A stretch of DNA of 44,793 bases from contig NZ_LLYW01000007.1 of NCBI RefSeq assembly GCF_001484195.1, positions 1 through 44,793 on the forward strand. The letters run 5' to 3'. The DNA is from Thermococcus celericrescens. GTDB lineage: Archaea; Methanobacteriota_B; Thermococci; Thermococcales; Thermococcaceae. Position 1 is the stretch's first letter. Every line of letters starts with the position of its first letter. The notes beneath the pieces are model-generated. The model saw only the letters and a program-made list of their open reading frames with translations. It did no database searches and was not told the origin of the DNA. Made by a program: the position numbers and the translations under genes. Positions 1-7,307 of this stretch are shown one piece after another.

Positions 1-313
1 TATTCTCCCCTTGAATTGAATTTCGAGGCGTTTGAACTTTTCGAGGCCTTTGAGGATTAGTTTGTTTCCTTCAATTTTGTATTGGTCGTTTCTGAGGACT
101 ATTAAGCCTTCTCCCTTGATGTAGTTTGGTGGTTTGGGTTTGAGCCAGTTGGGGGGTTCTCCGTTCCGCGTGTTCCTTAAGAGTGAGAAGAAGCTTCTCC
201 AGCTTTCGGCGTTCTTCCTGCAGATTTGTTGAACTGTTGCCGAGCCTATTTCGGATTTGAATGTTTCTCTTGGGTTTTTGAGGGTTGAGTTTTACCGTTA
301 TTGACCGCTTCAT
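1..313 (-). pseudogene. tnpB: tnpB remnant (RNA-guided nuclease family), truncated and frameshifted
   Basis: The start reads MKRSITVKLNPQ, close to the start of the intact TnpB at 38979. A deletion and frame change follow at about 265-250, because the next homologous block (STVQQ, RKNAESWRSFF) is in another frame and lies about 45 residues too early. That second frame stays open to the window edge and covers the N-terminal domain block (PPNWLKPKPP, LRNDQYKIEGNKLILKGLE). The RuvC nuclease half lies beyond the edge. Because the N-terminal region is internally deleted, I regard it as inactive. Confidence 0.8.
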
Positions 314-428
314 TCTAAAGTATGGTAATGTTTTTTAGGCTTTAAAATAGTTTTGCTTTCCTGTTTAAAGGCTGTTGGGCGGTTTACTGCATCCCCACCC
401 TAAAGGACGAGGCCTTCAGAAGAAAAAA
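1..428 (-). mobile_element. Decayed IS1341/IS605-type element, left end to window edge
   Basis: This is a leftward element remnant cut by the window edge. Three parts match the intact element at 38.87-40.29 kb read in the other direction: the broken tnpB (1-313), the tnpB promoter region just upstream (a TTTTAAAGCCTAAAAA stretch around 326-345), and the imperfect left-end hairpin around 393-412 with the CCTTTAGGG core. The element appears to end next to GTTAC (minus strand, 429-433), comparable to GTTGAC in front of the intact copy. The boundary is inferred from the alignment of the two left ends. Confidence 0.7.
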
Positions 429-436
429 GTAACTCC

Positions 437-909
437 ATGAAATTCCCAAGAATCCTCGTTCCTCTTTTTGCTTTTGTGTGGGAATTAATACCTCTCTTTG
501 AAATTCATGTTAGGATACTATATTAAAGGCGGAATGGTTCATTTCGAGAACTGGACTGGCCCCGCCGGAGGTCCTACGCCTGTTGGTGGGCGTATTTCCC
601 TTCTCCAATTTTCATTGTTCTGGTTCTTCTTCCCGCGCTCGTGCTCCTAGCTTCGTATATTTTCCACAGGGATTTATCGGTTAGAAATTTTGGCATCTCC
701 ATGTTGTTTTCACTATTGGTTGCTACCATAGCACCAGTTTTCATACTTGACCTCTCCATCGATTTTATTCTCCTCATACTTGTGTCCTTGAGCGATGGAA
801 TCTTTCTCGGAAAGGACATGGGGGTAGGGCAATTCTTGCCTTTGAAGGATTTTTACTGGGGCTGGTGGTTATATGGGTAATATCTGCTCAATTCCACGGT
901 GCGTGCTAG
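437..909 (+). pseudogene. Decayed small membrane protein, paralogue of the gene at 1869
   Basis: An ATG at 437 opens MKFPRILVPLFAFVWELIPL, like the start of the protein at 1869. Homology then jumps frame at about 510-516 (YYIKGGMVHF), again by about 587 (WAYFPSPIFIVLVLLPALVL), and again near 820 (AILAFEGFLLGLVV), ending at a stop at 907-909. Three frame changes make a functional product unlikely. The intact paralogue has the matching blocks YYIKGGMIHL, LLPALVLLAL and LLAIEGFLPGFVV in one frame. The function of the family is unknown; the predicted product is a small multi-pass membrane protein. Confidence 0.7.
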
Positions 910-1227
910 AGATACCCAATGGGGTGAAGTCCATGAAAGCAGGTGATGTAAGATCGTTATCTGGCGTGGCTGTTTCATAGATGGTTAGAAGTGTGAAGTT
1001 TTGGTGTTTTTTGTCTTGCCGTAATTTTTAAATAGTTTTGAGGTGGATTTTGTTGTGATGGGCAGTCCTTGATATGTGGGGTTGTTAAGCCTGAATGGAG
1101 GCTGCTGAAAAGCCTGAAGATGTGGGGAGTTTCCGTTCCCCCCGAAAGCCAGCCTATGAAGAGGGGAGGCTGGAAGGTTAGTCGTAACGGGGTTTACAAA
1201 CTTTACGCAAGTTACGGCTAACCAGAA
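910..1227 (+). other. Intergenic stretch with possible remnant ORF of foreign origin
   Basis: No intact gene is visible here. An open stretch of about 58 codons (about 1046-1219) reads PEWRLLKSLKMWGVSVPPES, then MKRGGWKVSRNGVYKLYASYG and a TAA stop, with no good start codon. A TATA-like TTTTTAAATAG (about 1025-1035) and a GAGGTG lie ahead of it. The stretch separates two damaged copies of the membrane-protein family, so I suspect the 3' end of an insertion that destroyed the front of the next copy. I do not recognise the protein tail. Confidence 0.35.
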
Positions 1228-1341
1228 CGGGTAGTTGGGAAAGACAAGTGGGAAAAAGTGCTACTCAGTATTGCGGGCTTTCTACCAAGCCTTATAATAG
1301 GCATGATAATAGCGGCTGAACTCACAGCCGTATGGTGTTAA
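1228..1341 (+). pseudogene. 3' fragment of a third copy of the 1869-type membrane protein
   Basis: Only the last 37 or so codons survive. They read GKDKWEKVLLSIAGFLPSLI and end in AVWC and a stop, matching the tail of the intact gene at 1869 (GEGKGEKALLAIEGFLPG, ending AVSC). The front of this copy is missing and is replaced by the unrelated 910-1227 stretch. It sits directly ahead of the gene at 1360, just as the intact 1869 gene sits ahead of its 2353 partner. Hence a two-gene unit was duplicated. Confidence 0.65.
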
Positions 1342-1359
1342 TAGGTGGTGAGTGAACCC

Positions 1360-1831
1360 ATGAAGCTTCGCTCGCTCCTTTATCTTTTCCTTTTTCCAAC
1401 ATGGGAGGTCCTGCTCATGATTTTACTCCCTTCGGGATACTACGTCGGGGCTTCTTGCCTTCAGACTCATCCCTATCCAATCTGCGGCTTCCACTTTCGC
1501 CCATCAGCAACTTTCGTTCTCCTCGTGACGGCACCGTTTCTAATCTCAATTATCCTCGGCCTCTGGAAGAAATGGGACGAGCTCGTAGCATTTGGGATCC
1601 CTTCGCTTGCCGTTGTCTTGGTAACGCTTCTTCTCCTGTACCTCTTCGAAGAGTCATGGATTTCCTTTTTTCGTGCCTGTAATAGTCCCGGTGGTCCTGT
1701 ATAGCCTCCCATGTATAAGACTGGACAGCCCTATAAAAAGAGCGGAAAGGCTGGTATGGATAGCCACGTCACTCATAGTCTCGTTTATCCTCTGCATTAT
1801 GGTGTGGAATGGCATATCAATAATGGTATGA
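1360..1831 (+). pseudogene. Small membrane protein, paralogue of 2353 gene, single frameshift
   Basis: The start ATG at 1360 has a GGTGGTGA ribosome site 8 nt ahead. The first frame gives four hydrophobic segments and runs to a stop at 1704. The homologous C-terminal third (PVIVPVVLY, then KRAERLVWIATSLIVSFIL) continues in a different frame up to the TGA at 1829-1831. The switch falls at or near a run of six T at 1666-1671. Together the two frames cover the full length of the paralogue at 2353 (MRRVMPF...). This is either a recent inactivation, a base-calling error in the T run, or slippage. The function is unknown. Confidence 0.65.
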
Positions 1832-1868
1832 GGCAGAATATCTATCTCAATTTAGAAGGTGGCAAACC

Positions 1869-2336
1869 ATGAAAACCCGAAGAACTCTCTTCCATCTTTT
1901 TGTCCTTGCCTCATCAACGGCGTGGGAGCTTTTCCTCGCATACAACGCACCCCGGCTGGACGACTACTACATCAAAGGCGGAATGATTCATCTGAGCAGT
2001 GGAGTCATCAAATGCTGGGGGGAGTACTCACCATCATTAACTTTTGTCATTTTCGTTCTCCTCCCCGCTCTCGTCTTGCTCGCCCTGTCTCTCCTCTTCA
2101 AGAAAGCCACCCTAAAGAAATCGGGTCTCGCGATTGGAGTGCCCGTTCTGTTGGTGGTTCTCGTCTCCCTCATAAACCCCGATAGTTCTCTCTTGGCCCT
2201 GCCCGTCATCTCCGTCGGCGTTGGTGCTGTGCTCGGGGAAGGAAAAGGAGAGAAGGCGTTGCTCGCTATCGAGGGCTTTTTGCCGGGTTTTGTTGTGCTT
2301 ACGATAATACTCGGCGGGCTTGCGGTCAGTTGCTGA
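1869..2336 (+). CDS. Small multi-pass membrane protein, unknown function
   Basis: The product is 155 residues. The start ATG follows AAGGTGG. It has an N-terminal hydrophobic segment (about 7-25), a polar loop with YYIKGGMIHL and CWGEYSPS, then hydrophobic segments at about 58-76, 86-103, 105-120 and 131-152. It is the only intact member of the subfamily that also includes the damaged copies at 437 and 1228. It is followed 16 bp later by a member of the sister subfamily (2353), so the two are probably co-transcribed and may work as a pair. No known domain is recognised. A bacteriocin-immunity or transport role would be speculation. Confidence 0.75.
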   Translation: MKTRRTLFHLFVLASSTAWELFLAYNAPRLDDYYIKGGMIHLSSGVIKCWGEYSPSLTFVIFVLLPALVLLALSLLFKKATLKKSGLAIGVPVLLVVLVSLINPDSSLLALPVISVGVGAVLGEGKGEKALLAIEGFLPGFVVLTIILGGLAVSC

Positions 2337-2352
2337 TGGAAGGGGAAGCACC

Positions 2353-2805
2353 ATGAGACGAGTCATGCCATTCCTGCTCCCCATCGTCGAGTTCGCACTT
2401 GCCTTTGCCGTCCCGCGAGAGGACTACGTGAAGGCCCTCTGCTGGTCGAGAAGCCCTCCCGCCTGTTCCTTTGAGTTCTCTCCCTCCCCGGTCTTCTTCT
2501 TAGCCGTTGCGCTTCCCTTCGTCCTTCTCACGGTTCTCTCGCTCTGGAGAAACTGGAGGGAAACCGCCATTCTCTCGGGCTCCGCTGGAGTCGCCGTGCT
2601 AACCGGCACGGCGCTCTTGGCCGTCCACGAAGGAATCGCCCTGCCCACCGTTCTGCTCCTCATTCCCATCCTCCAGTGGGTTGGGGAGAGGGTTTTGAAA
2701 ATACAGGTGAGGAGAACGGATAAAGCCCTCTGGACAGTCTCGGCCGTTCTGAGCTTCCTTGCGGTCTGGATTGTGGTTCGCATGGGGCTCGCGGTTAGTG
2801 TGTGA
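2353..2805 (+). CDS. Small multi-pass membrane protein, unknown function (partner of 1869 gene)
   Basis: The product is 150 residues starting at ATG 2353, preceded by GGAAGGGGA; an upstream in-frame start at 2320 would overlap the previous gene and has no better ribosome site. There are hydrophobic segments near residues 5-18, 43-63, 70-92, 94-114 and 126-148. Between the first two lies a polar loop with two cysteines (LCWSRSPPACSFEFSPSP), and the paralogue at 1360 has cysteines at comparable places (ASCLQTHPYPICGF). The paired cysteines in both paralogues suggest an extracytoplasmic disulfide. Function unknown. Confidence 0.75.
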   Translation: MRRVMPFLLPIVEFALAFAVPREDYVKALCWSRSPPACSFEFSPSPVFFLAVALPFVLLTVLSLWRNWRETAILSGSAGVAVLTGTALLAVHEGIALPTVLLLIPILQWVGERVLKIQVRRTDKALWTVSAVLSFLAVWIVVRMGLAVSV

Positions 2806-2823
2806 GAAAAAAGAGGTGGGGGC

Positions 2824-3729
2824 TCACTCCTCCCCAAAAATCCTCTCGACGAACCACTTCTCGTCGAAGGGCTTGAGGTCGTCGTAGCCCTGGCCGACGC
2901 CGACGAAGAGTATCGGCGCGCCGATGGCGTGGCTTATGCTCAGCGCCGCACCGCCGCGGGCGTCGGCGTCCAGCTTGGTGAGAATTACTCCGTCGATCTT
3001 CACCGCCTCGTTGAACTGCTTCGCCTGCTCGACGACGGAGTTGCCGGCGAGGCTGTCGCCGACGAATATCACCAGGTCGGGCTTGGTTACGCGCGCTATC
3101 TTCTTCATCTCGTCCATGAGGTTTCTGTTCAGCTCGTTTCTGCCTGCTGTGTCTATAAGGACGACGTCCAGCCCCCTCGCCTTTGCGTGCTGGATCGCGT
3201 CGTAGGCGACGGCAGCAGGGTCGGCACCGTAGGAGTGCTTGATGACCTTAACCCCGACGCGCTTTGCGTGCTCCTCGACCTGCTCTATCGCCCCTGCACG
3301 GAAGGTGTCGCTGGCAGCTATGACAACGCTTAAACCGTTCTTCTTGAGCCAGTGGGCGAGCTTGGCTATGGTCGTTGTCTTCCCGGAGCCGTTGAAGCCC
3401 ACGAAGGCTATGACGAAGGGCTTCTCCTCCTTAGACTTTATCAGCTCAAGAAGGTCTATCTTCTTCTCCGGTGTCAGGACCTCAAGAACGGCCTCACGAA
3501 CGGCCTCTTCAACCAGTGCCTTCTTGTTCGTACCTATCTTGACCTTCTGGCCGACGAGCTTCTCCTTTATCCTCTCCTTGAGCTCCTCGACGGTTTCAAG
3601 TGCCACGTCCGCCTCAAGGAGCTCTATTTCCAGGTCCCAGAGCGCATTTTCCACGTCCTTCTCGCTTATTTCAGTTTGGGCAACCCTCTCCACAAATGAG
3701 CCTAATTTCTCCTTGAGCCTTCCCAGCAT
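2824..3729 (-). CDS. ftsY: Signal recognition particle receptor FtsY
   Basis: This is the SRP receptor GTPase that docks ribosome-SRP complexes at the membrane for co-translational insertion. The product is 301 residues. It has an N-terminal helical domain (1-95), then the NG GTPase domain with G1 [10 protein letters not shown], the G2/insertion region [12 protein letters not shown]3 DTAGR, G4 [10 protein letters not shown], and the C-terminal [13 protein letters not shown] motif diagnostic of FtsY. I chose ATG 3729 because GGTGGT sits 5 nt ahead; an upstream in-frame start at 3753 would place that ribosome site inside the gene. A C/D sRNA with its own TATA box lies upstream on the same strand and may share the transcript. 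Confidence 0.95.
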   Translation of the reverse strand: MLGRLKEKLGSFVERVAQTEISEKDVENALWDLEIELLEADVALETVEELKERIKEKLVGQKVKIGTNKKALVEEAVREAVLEVLTPEKKIDLLELIKSKEEKPFVIAFVGFNGSGKTTTIAKLAHWLKKNGLSVVIAASDTFRAGAIEQVEEHAKRVGVKVIKHSYGADPAAVAYDAIQHAKARGLDVVLIDTAGRNELNRNLMDEMKKIARVTKPDLVIFVGDSLAGNSVVEQAKQFNEAVKIDGVILTKLDADARGGAALSISHAIGAPILFVGVGQGYDDLKPFDEKWFVERIFGEE

Positions 3730-3780
3730 CTTTACCACCTGATGAGCGAGCAACTTAAGCCTATATAATTATTATGAAGT

Positions 3781-3838
3781 GCCCTCGGCGATAGCTGGTG
3801 TCATCACACCTCAGACCCGAAGCCACTCGTCATCGGGC
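3781..3838 (-). ncRNA. C/D box guide sRNA (2'-O-methylation), two 23S rRNA guides
   Basis: On the minus strand a GCCC/GGGC terminal stem encloses, in order, a C box (GATGA), a 15-nt guide, a D' box (CTGA), a 3-nt spacer, a C' box (GTGATGA), a 12-nt guide and a D-like box (CCGA). This is the compact order of archaeal C/D sRNAs. The plus strand shows what the guides pair with: GACCCGAAGCC and CGATAGCTGGT. From memory of 23S rRNA domain II, these resemble the GACCCGAAACCCGG and GATAGCTGGT segments (E. coli numbering about 670 and 810). The D box is CCGA rather than CUGA, which is the weakest point. Confidence 0.7.
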
Positions 3839-3857
3839 GGGAGTGTCTCCTCCCCGG

Positions 3858-3869
3858 GGTTTATAAACC
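3858..3869 (-). promoter_or_regulatory. TATA box for the C/D sRNA
   Basis: The palindrome GGTTTATAAACC is centred about 26 nt upstream of the predicted 5' end of the sRNA (3838) on the minus strand, the standard archaeal TATA distance. No other gene start lies at that distance. Read-through could feed ftsY. Confidence 0.6.
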
Positions 3870-3881
3870 GTACGTGCCCGT

Positions 3882-4337
3882 TCAGTACCTCCTGACGTAG
3901 GTTTTGCTCTCGACTATTCGCCCGTCCTCCAGACGCATCACATCGACCCTTTCGAACCCGACGGTTTCCCTCTTGTATGCGATTAGATAGTCAATGAAGT
4001 CCTTGATTCTGTAGCGCGTTATCGAATCCTTCACGTACTTATGTTCGTACAGCAGAATGAGCTTGTCCCTGTGCTCTCCCAGCCACTTCTGGAGCCTTTC
4101 CCTCTCAGCCTTCGAGCGCGAGAGGGGGTTGATTATCAGGTACACATCGAAGTCGTCACTCTCAAACGGTGGGCCGATGTAGACGTCACCGTTCACCTGG
4201 AATGGAATGTATTCAGCAAGCACGCGCCTGCCATCCTTGCTCCAGGCATTGATGTATATTTTCGCAAGCCTCTTCCCGTCTCCAGTTATTAAAATGGCTC
4301 CCGAGTTCAGTTCGGCTATTTTCTTCAGCATGGTCAT
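3882..4337 (-). CDS. Uncharacterised protein, 151 residues
   Basis: I do not recognise this family. The product is a soluble, charged protein without a signal peptide or membrane segment. It starts MTMLKKIAELNSGAILITGD and is rich in beta-type hydrophobic alternation in its middle (YIGPPFESDDFDVYLIINPL). There are no cysteines and no obvious catalytic motif. A GTG at 4340, ATG 4337 and ATG 4331 are all possible starts; none has a strong ribosome site. The gene is divergent from the nucleoside importer at 4455 and its 3' end faces the ftsY sRNA promoter. Confidence 0.65.
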   Translation of the reverse strand: MTMLKKIAELNSGAILITGDGKRLAKIYINAWSKDGRRVLAEYIPFQVNGDVYIGPPFESDDFDVYLIINPLSRSKAERERLQKWLGEHRDKLILLYEHKYVKDSITRYRIKDFIDYLIAYKRETVGFERVDVMRLEDGRIVESKTYVRRY

Positions 4338-4396
4338 CACAAAAAACTTTTACTCTGAGGTTAAAATTCTTTCTCAAATTTTCGGCTTCCTGGGGA

Positions 4397-4411
4397 CCAT
4401 AAAGTATATAT
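4397..4411 (+). promoter_or_regulatory. Promoter of the nucleoside importer operon
   Basis: AAAGTATATATTG is a good archaeal TATA box. The predicted transcript start is near 4431, leaving a leader of roughly 24 nt that contains GGGGTG ahead of ATG 4455. Confidence 0.6.
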
Positions 4412-4454
4412 TGCGCTTTACGGGTATACCTTTGAAAACTCGCGGGGTGTTAGC

Positions 4455-5741
4455 ATGAAGAAGCTGTTTAGCTTGTTTTTAATTGGCATCTTGGCTCTCG
4501 GTGTAGTGGCCAGCGGCTGCATAAGCGGCGGGGAAGAAAAAACCGGAATAAACATCCTCTACACGTACACCGGTTCATTCGGAGACCCTGCTAAGGGGAA
4601 GCAGGCGGCGCAGGCCCAGCTCCAGCAGGGCGCCTGGGTCATCTACCAGGTCGCTGGCGGTACCGGTCTCGGTGTCTTCGAGGCCGTCGGTGACTACCTG
4701 GAGGCCAACGACAAGAAGATGGGTCCTCCGTTCGCGCTAGGTGTTGACTCTGCCCAGGACTGGATTAAGCCGGGCGTTATAATAGCGAGCATGATGAAGC
4801 GTGTTGACGTTGGTGTTTACAACGCCGTCAAGCAGGCCGAGGAGAACCAGTTCAGGGGTGGTGTCGTCGAGCTCGGCCTCAAGGAGGGCGGTGTTAAGCT
4901 CTCAACGATAGAAGACGTCAAGGCCATGTTTGACTCCCTCCCGGCCGACGTCAAGGAGAAGAAGCTCCAGGACCTCGGCTTCGAGAGCGAGGACGAGCTC
5001 ATACAGTTCCTTGAGCAGACCAGAAATCAGGTTCCAGACTGGATCTGGGGGGCCGTTGACGACCTCCAGAACCAGATAGTCAACGGACAGATAATCGTTC
5101 CGAAGGCCACCTCCAAGGACCAGATTGAGCTCCTCAGGAAGGCCGACGACTGGAAGGCCATGGAGGAATACGCCAAGAACTGGAGTGCGAGCGAACCCAA
5201 GCCCGAAACTTACTTCAACGAGAGCCTCAACAGCAGACAGAATACGAAAAAGATAGCCATCGTCTACGACGTCGGCGGCAGGGGTGACCTCAGCTTCAAC
5301 GACATGGCCTACATGGGTGCCGAGAGGGCCGCCAAGGAGTTTGGCCTTGACCTCATCGAGCTCCAGAGCAACAGCGAGAACGACTACCTGCCGAACCTCA
5401 GGAGCCTCGCCAAGACCGGTGAGTACGACATCATAATCGCGGTTGGATTCATGATGACCAACGCGGTTAAGCAGGTCGCCCAGGAGTATCCGGACCAGAG
5501 GTTCGTCATCATAGACGGTTACGACCCAGAGATGCCCCACAACGTCCAGATGGTTCTCTTCAAGGAAAACGAGGGTTCAACCCTTGCGGGTGCCCTCGCG
5601 GCGCTGATAGCTCTCAACGACAACAAGGACACCATCGGTATCGTCCTCGGTATGGAGATTCCGGTTCTCTACAAGTTCGAGGGCGGCTACCGCTTCGGCG
5701 CCTACTGGGCCCTTGACTACTACGAGAACAACAAGCAGTGA
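4455..5741 (+). CDS. BMP/PnrA-family nucleoside-binding lipoprotein with swapped lobe order
   Basis: This is the substrate-capture lipoprotein of an ABC importer (PF02608, Med/PnrA/TmpC family; purine nucleosides in characterised members). It has a signal peptide with a lipobox-like VASGC and lipidated Cys22. In the usual family order the D-x-GG-x-x-D-x-SFN lobe comes first and the YTGSFxDPAKGK / VAGGTGxGVFEA lobe second, ending in a GxIxVP stretch. Here the second lobe is first (YTGSFGDPAKGK about 38-49, VAGGTGLGVFEA, GLKEGGVKLS, NGQIIVP about 210-216). A charged linker follows, then the first lobe (KKIAIVYDVGGRGDLSFND from about 265), and the protein ends at DYYENNKQ. Both junctions are in frame. 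All other importer parts follow downstream. Confidence 0.85.
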   Translation: MKKLFSLFLIGILALGVVASGCISGGEEKTGINILYTYTGSFGDPAKGKQAAQAQLQQGAWVIYQVAGGTGLGVFEAVGDYLEANDKKMGPPFALGVDSAQDWIKPGVIIASMMKRVDVGVYNAVKQAEENQFRGGVVELGLKEGGVKLSTIEDVKAMFDSLPADVKEKKLQDLGFESEDELIQFLEQTRNQVPDWIWGAVDDLQNQIVNGQIIVPKATSKDQIELLRKADDWKAMEEYAKNWSASEPKPETYFNESLNSRQNTKKIAIVYDVGGRGDLSFNDMAYMGAERAAKEFGLDLIELQSNSENDYLPNLRSLAKTGEYDIIIAVGFMMTNAVKQVAQEYPDQRFVIIDGYDPEMPHNVQMVLFKENEGSTLAGALAALIALNDNKDTIGIVLGMEIPVLYKFEGGYRFGAYWALDYYENNKQ

Positions 5742-5770
5742 TTCTTCTCCCCTCTTTTTGTTTCCCTTTT
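5742..5770 (+). terminator. Pyrimidine-rich terminator-like stretch between binding protein and ATPase genes
   Basis: The 42-bp gap starts with T/C-rich tracts (TTCTTCTCCCC, TTTTTG, TTTCCCTTTT), which resembles archaeal U-tract termination. Partial termination here would give more binding protein than transporter, a common arrangement. There is no hairpin. Confidence 0.4.
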
Positions 5771-5783
5771 GGAGGTGATAGGG

Positions 5784-7307
5784 ATGGAAGAGAAAACTCC
5801 AGTGCTTGAGATGCGGGACATCGTCAAGGTTTACCCCGACGGGACGAGGGCCCTCAAGGGGGTTACCCTCAAGGTTTACGAAGGCGAAATCCTCGGCCTC
5901 CTCGGCGAGAACGGTGCCGGAAAGACCACACTCATGAAGGTTCTCTTCGGAATGCTTAAGCCGACCAGGGGAAAAATCTTCCTCCGCGGAAAGGAGGTCC
6001 GCTTCAAAAGCCCAGAGGATGCCATAGCGAACGGAATAGGCATGGTCCACCAGCACTTTACCCTCGTTGAGGTCTTCAACGCTCTCGAGAACATAATCCT
6101 GGGAATGGAAGGTCACGGGCTATTCTCAAAGATAGACGTTGAGAACGCCAGAAAAGGGCTTCGGAAGCTCATGGACGAGCTGAACTTTCAGGTTCCGCTC
6201 GATGTGCCGGTTGAGAACCTCCCGGTTGGAGTTCAGCAGAGGATTGAAATCCTCAAGATGCTCTACCGCAACGTTGACGTACTCATCCTTGACGAGCCCA
6301 CAGCGGTTCTCACCCCGATTGAGGTCAAGGAGCTCTTCACGGTTCTCAGAAAGCTCAAGGAGCAGGGGAAGACGATAATCTTCATCAGCCACAAGCTCAA
6401 CGAGGTCATGGAGATAACAGACAGGGTGACGGTCATAAGGAAGGGAGAGGTCGTTGGAACGGTTAAGACGAGCGAGGCAACGCCACAGCTTCTTGCGAGG
6501 ATGATGGTCGGAAGGGATGTTGTTCTGAGGATTGAGAAACCTCCCAAGGAGCCCGGCGAGGTTATCTTCCGCGTTGAGAACCTGTGGGTGAAAGGCGACA
6601 GGGGTGAGGACGCGGTTAGGGGGCTCACCTTTGAGGTTCGCGCTGGAGAGATATTCGGAATAGCCGGTGTCGAGGGCAACGGTCAGAGCGAGCTCATCGA
6701 AGCCATAACCGGGCTTAGGAAGGTGGAGAAGGGTACGGTTTACCTCAAAGGCATTGATATAACGGGCAAGAAGCCGAGGGAGCTCTACGACATGGGAGTG
6801 GCGCATATTCCAGAGGACAGAACGCACATGGGACTGATCCTTGATATGAGCGTGATGGAAAACTCCATACTGGGGATGCACTGGAGAAAGGAGTTCTCCA
6901 GGGGAGTCCTCCTCGACTGGGACAAAGTTGAAGAGCACGCGGAGAGGCTCATCAAGGAGTTCGAGGTCAGCGCGCCGGGAACGAGGGCCCCGGTGAAGAG
7001 CCTGAGCGGAGGAAACCAGCAGAAGCTCATAGCGGCGAGGGAGGTCAGCAAGAGGCCGGATTTCATCATAGCGGCACAGCCGACGAGGGGTGTTGATGTT
7101 GCATCGACGGAGTACATCAGGAACTACCTCGTGAGGCTCAGGAACGAGGGCAAGGCCGTTCTGCTCGTCTCGGCTGACCTCGACGAGGTTCTGCAGCTCA
7201 GCGACAGGATGGCGATAATGTACGAGGGCCAGTTCATGGGGATAGTCAAGCCGGACGAGGTAACCGAGGAGCAGATCGGACTCATGATGGGAGGTGTTAA
7301 GGCATGA
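5784..7307 (+). CDS. Nucleoside ABC transporter ATP-binding protein (two NBDs)
   Basis: The product is 507 residues. The start ATG 5784 follows GGAGGTGAT at the right distance; an in-frame TTG at 5769 lies upstream of that site. The N-terminal NBD has Walker A GENGAGKTT, the LPVGVQQRIEI signature and Walker B LILDEPTAVLT. The C-terminal NBD has a degenerate Walker A (GVEGNGQSE, no Lys), signature LSGGNQQK, and AAQPTRGVDV in place of a Walker B. The asymmetry of one good and one degenerate site is normal for sugar and nucleoside importers of the RbsA/NupA type. The stop overlaps the permease start by 4 bp. Confidence 0.93.
   Translation: MEEKTPVLEMRDIVKVYPDGTRALKGVTLKVYEGEILGLLGENGAGKTTLMKVLFGMLKPTRGKIFLRGKEVRFKSPEDAIANGIGMVHQHFTLVEVFNALENIILGMEGHGLFSKIDVENARKGLRKLMDELNFQVPLDVPVENLPVGVQQRIEILKMLYRNVDVLILDEPTAVLTPIEVKELFTVLRKLKEQGKTIIFISHKLNEVMEITDRVTVIRKGEVVGTVKTSEATPQLLARMMVGRDVVLRIEKPPKEPGEVIFRVENLWVKGDRGEDAVRGLTFEVRAGEIFGIAGVEGNGQSELIEAITGLRKVEKGTVYLKGIDITGKKPRELYDMGVAHIPEDRTHMGLILDMSVMENSILGMHWRKEFSRGVLLDWDKVEEHAERLIKEFEVSAPGTRAPVKSLSGGNQQKLIAAREVSKRPDFIIAAQPTRGVDVASTEYIRNYLVRLRNEGKAVLLVSADLDEVLQLSDRMAIMYEGQFMGIVKPDEVTEEQIGLMMGGVKA

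Noticed and set aside
71-313. Open frame of 80 codons on the minus strand read as a separate small protein
   Set aside because: Only its first dozen residues match TnpB; the rest is an out-of-frame reading of the tnpB remnant.
3754-3881. tRNA gene in the gap upstream of ftsY
   Set aside because: No acceptor stem or T-loop (GTTCRA) pattern; the paired boxes fit a C/D sRNA instead.
4902-5540. Long minus-strand frame opposite the BMP lipoprotein
   Set aside because: High-GC codon mirror of a clear coding gene; no ribosome site or motif.
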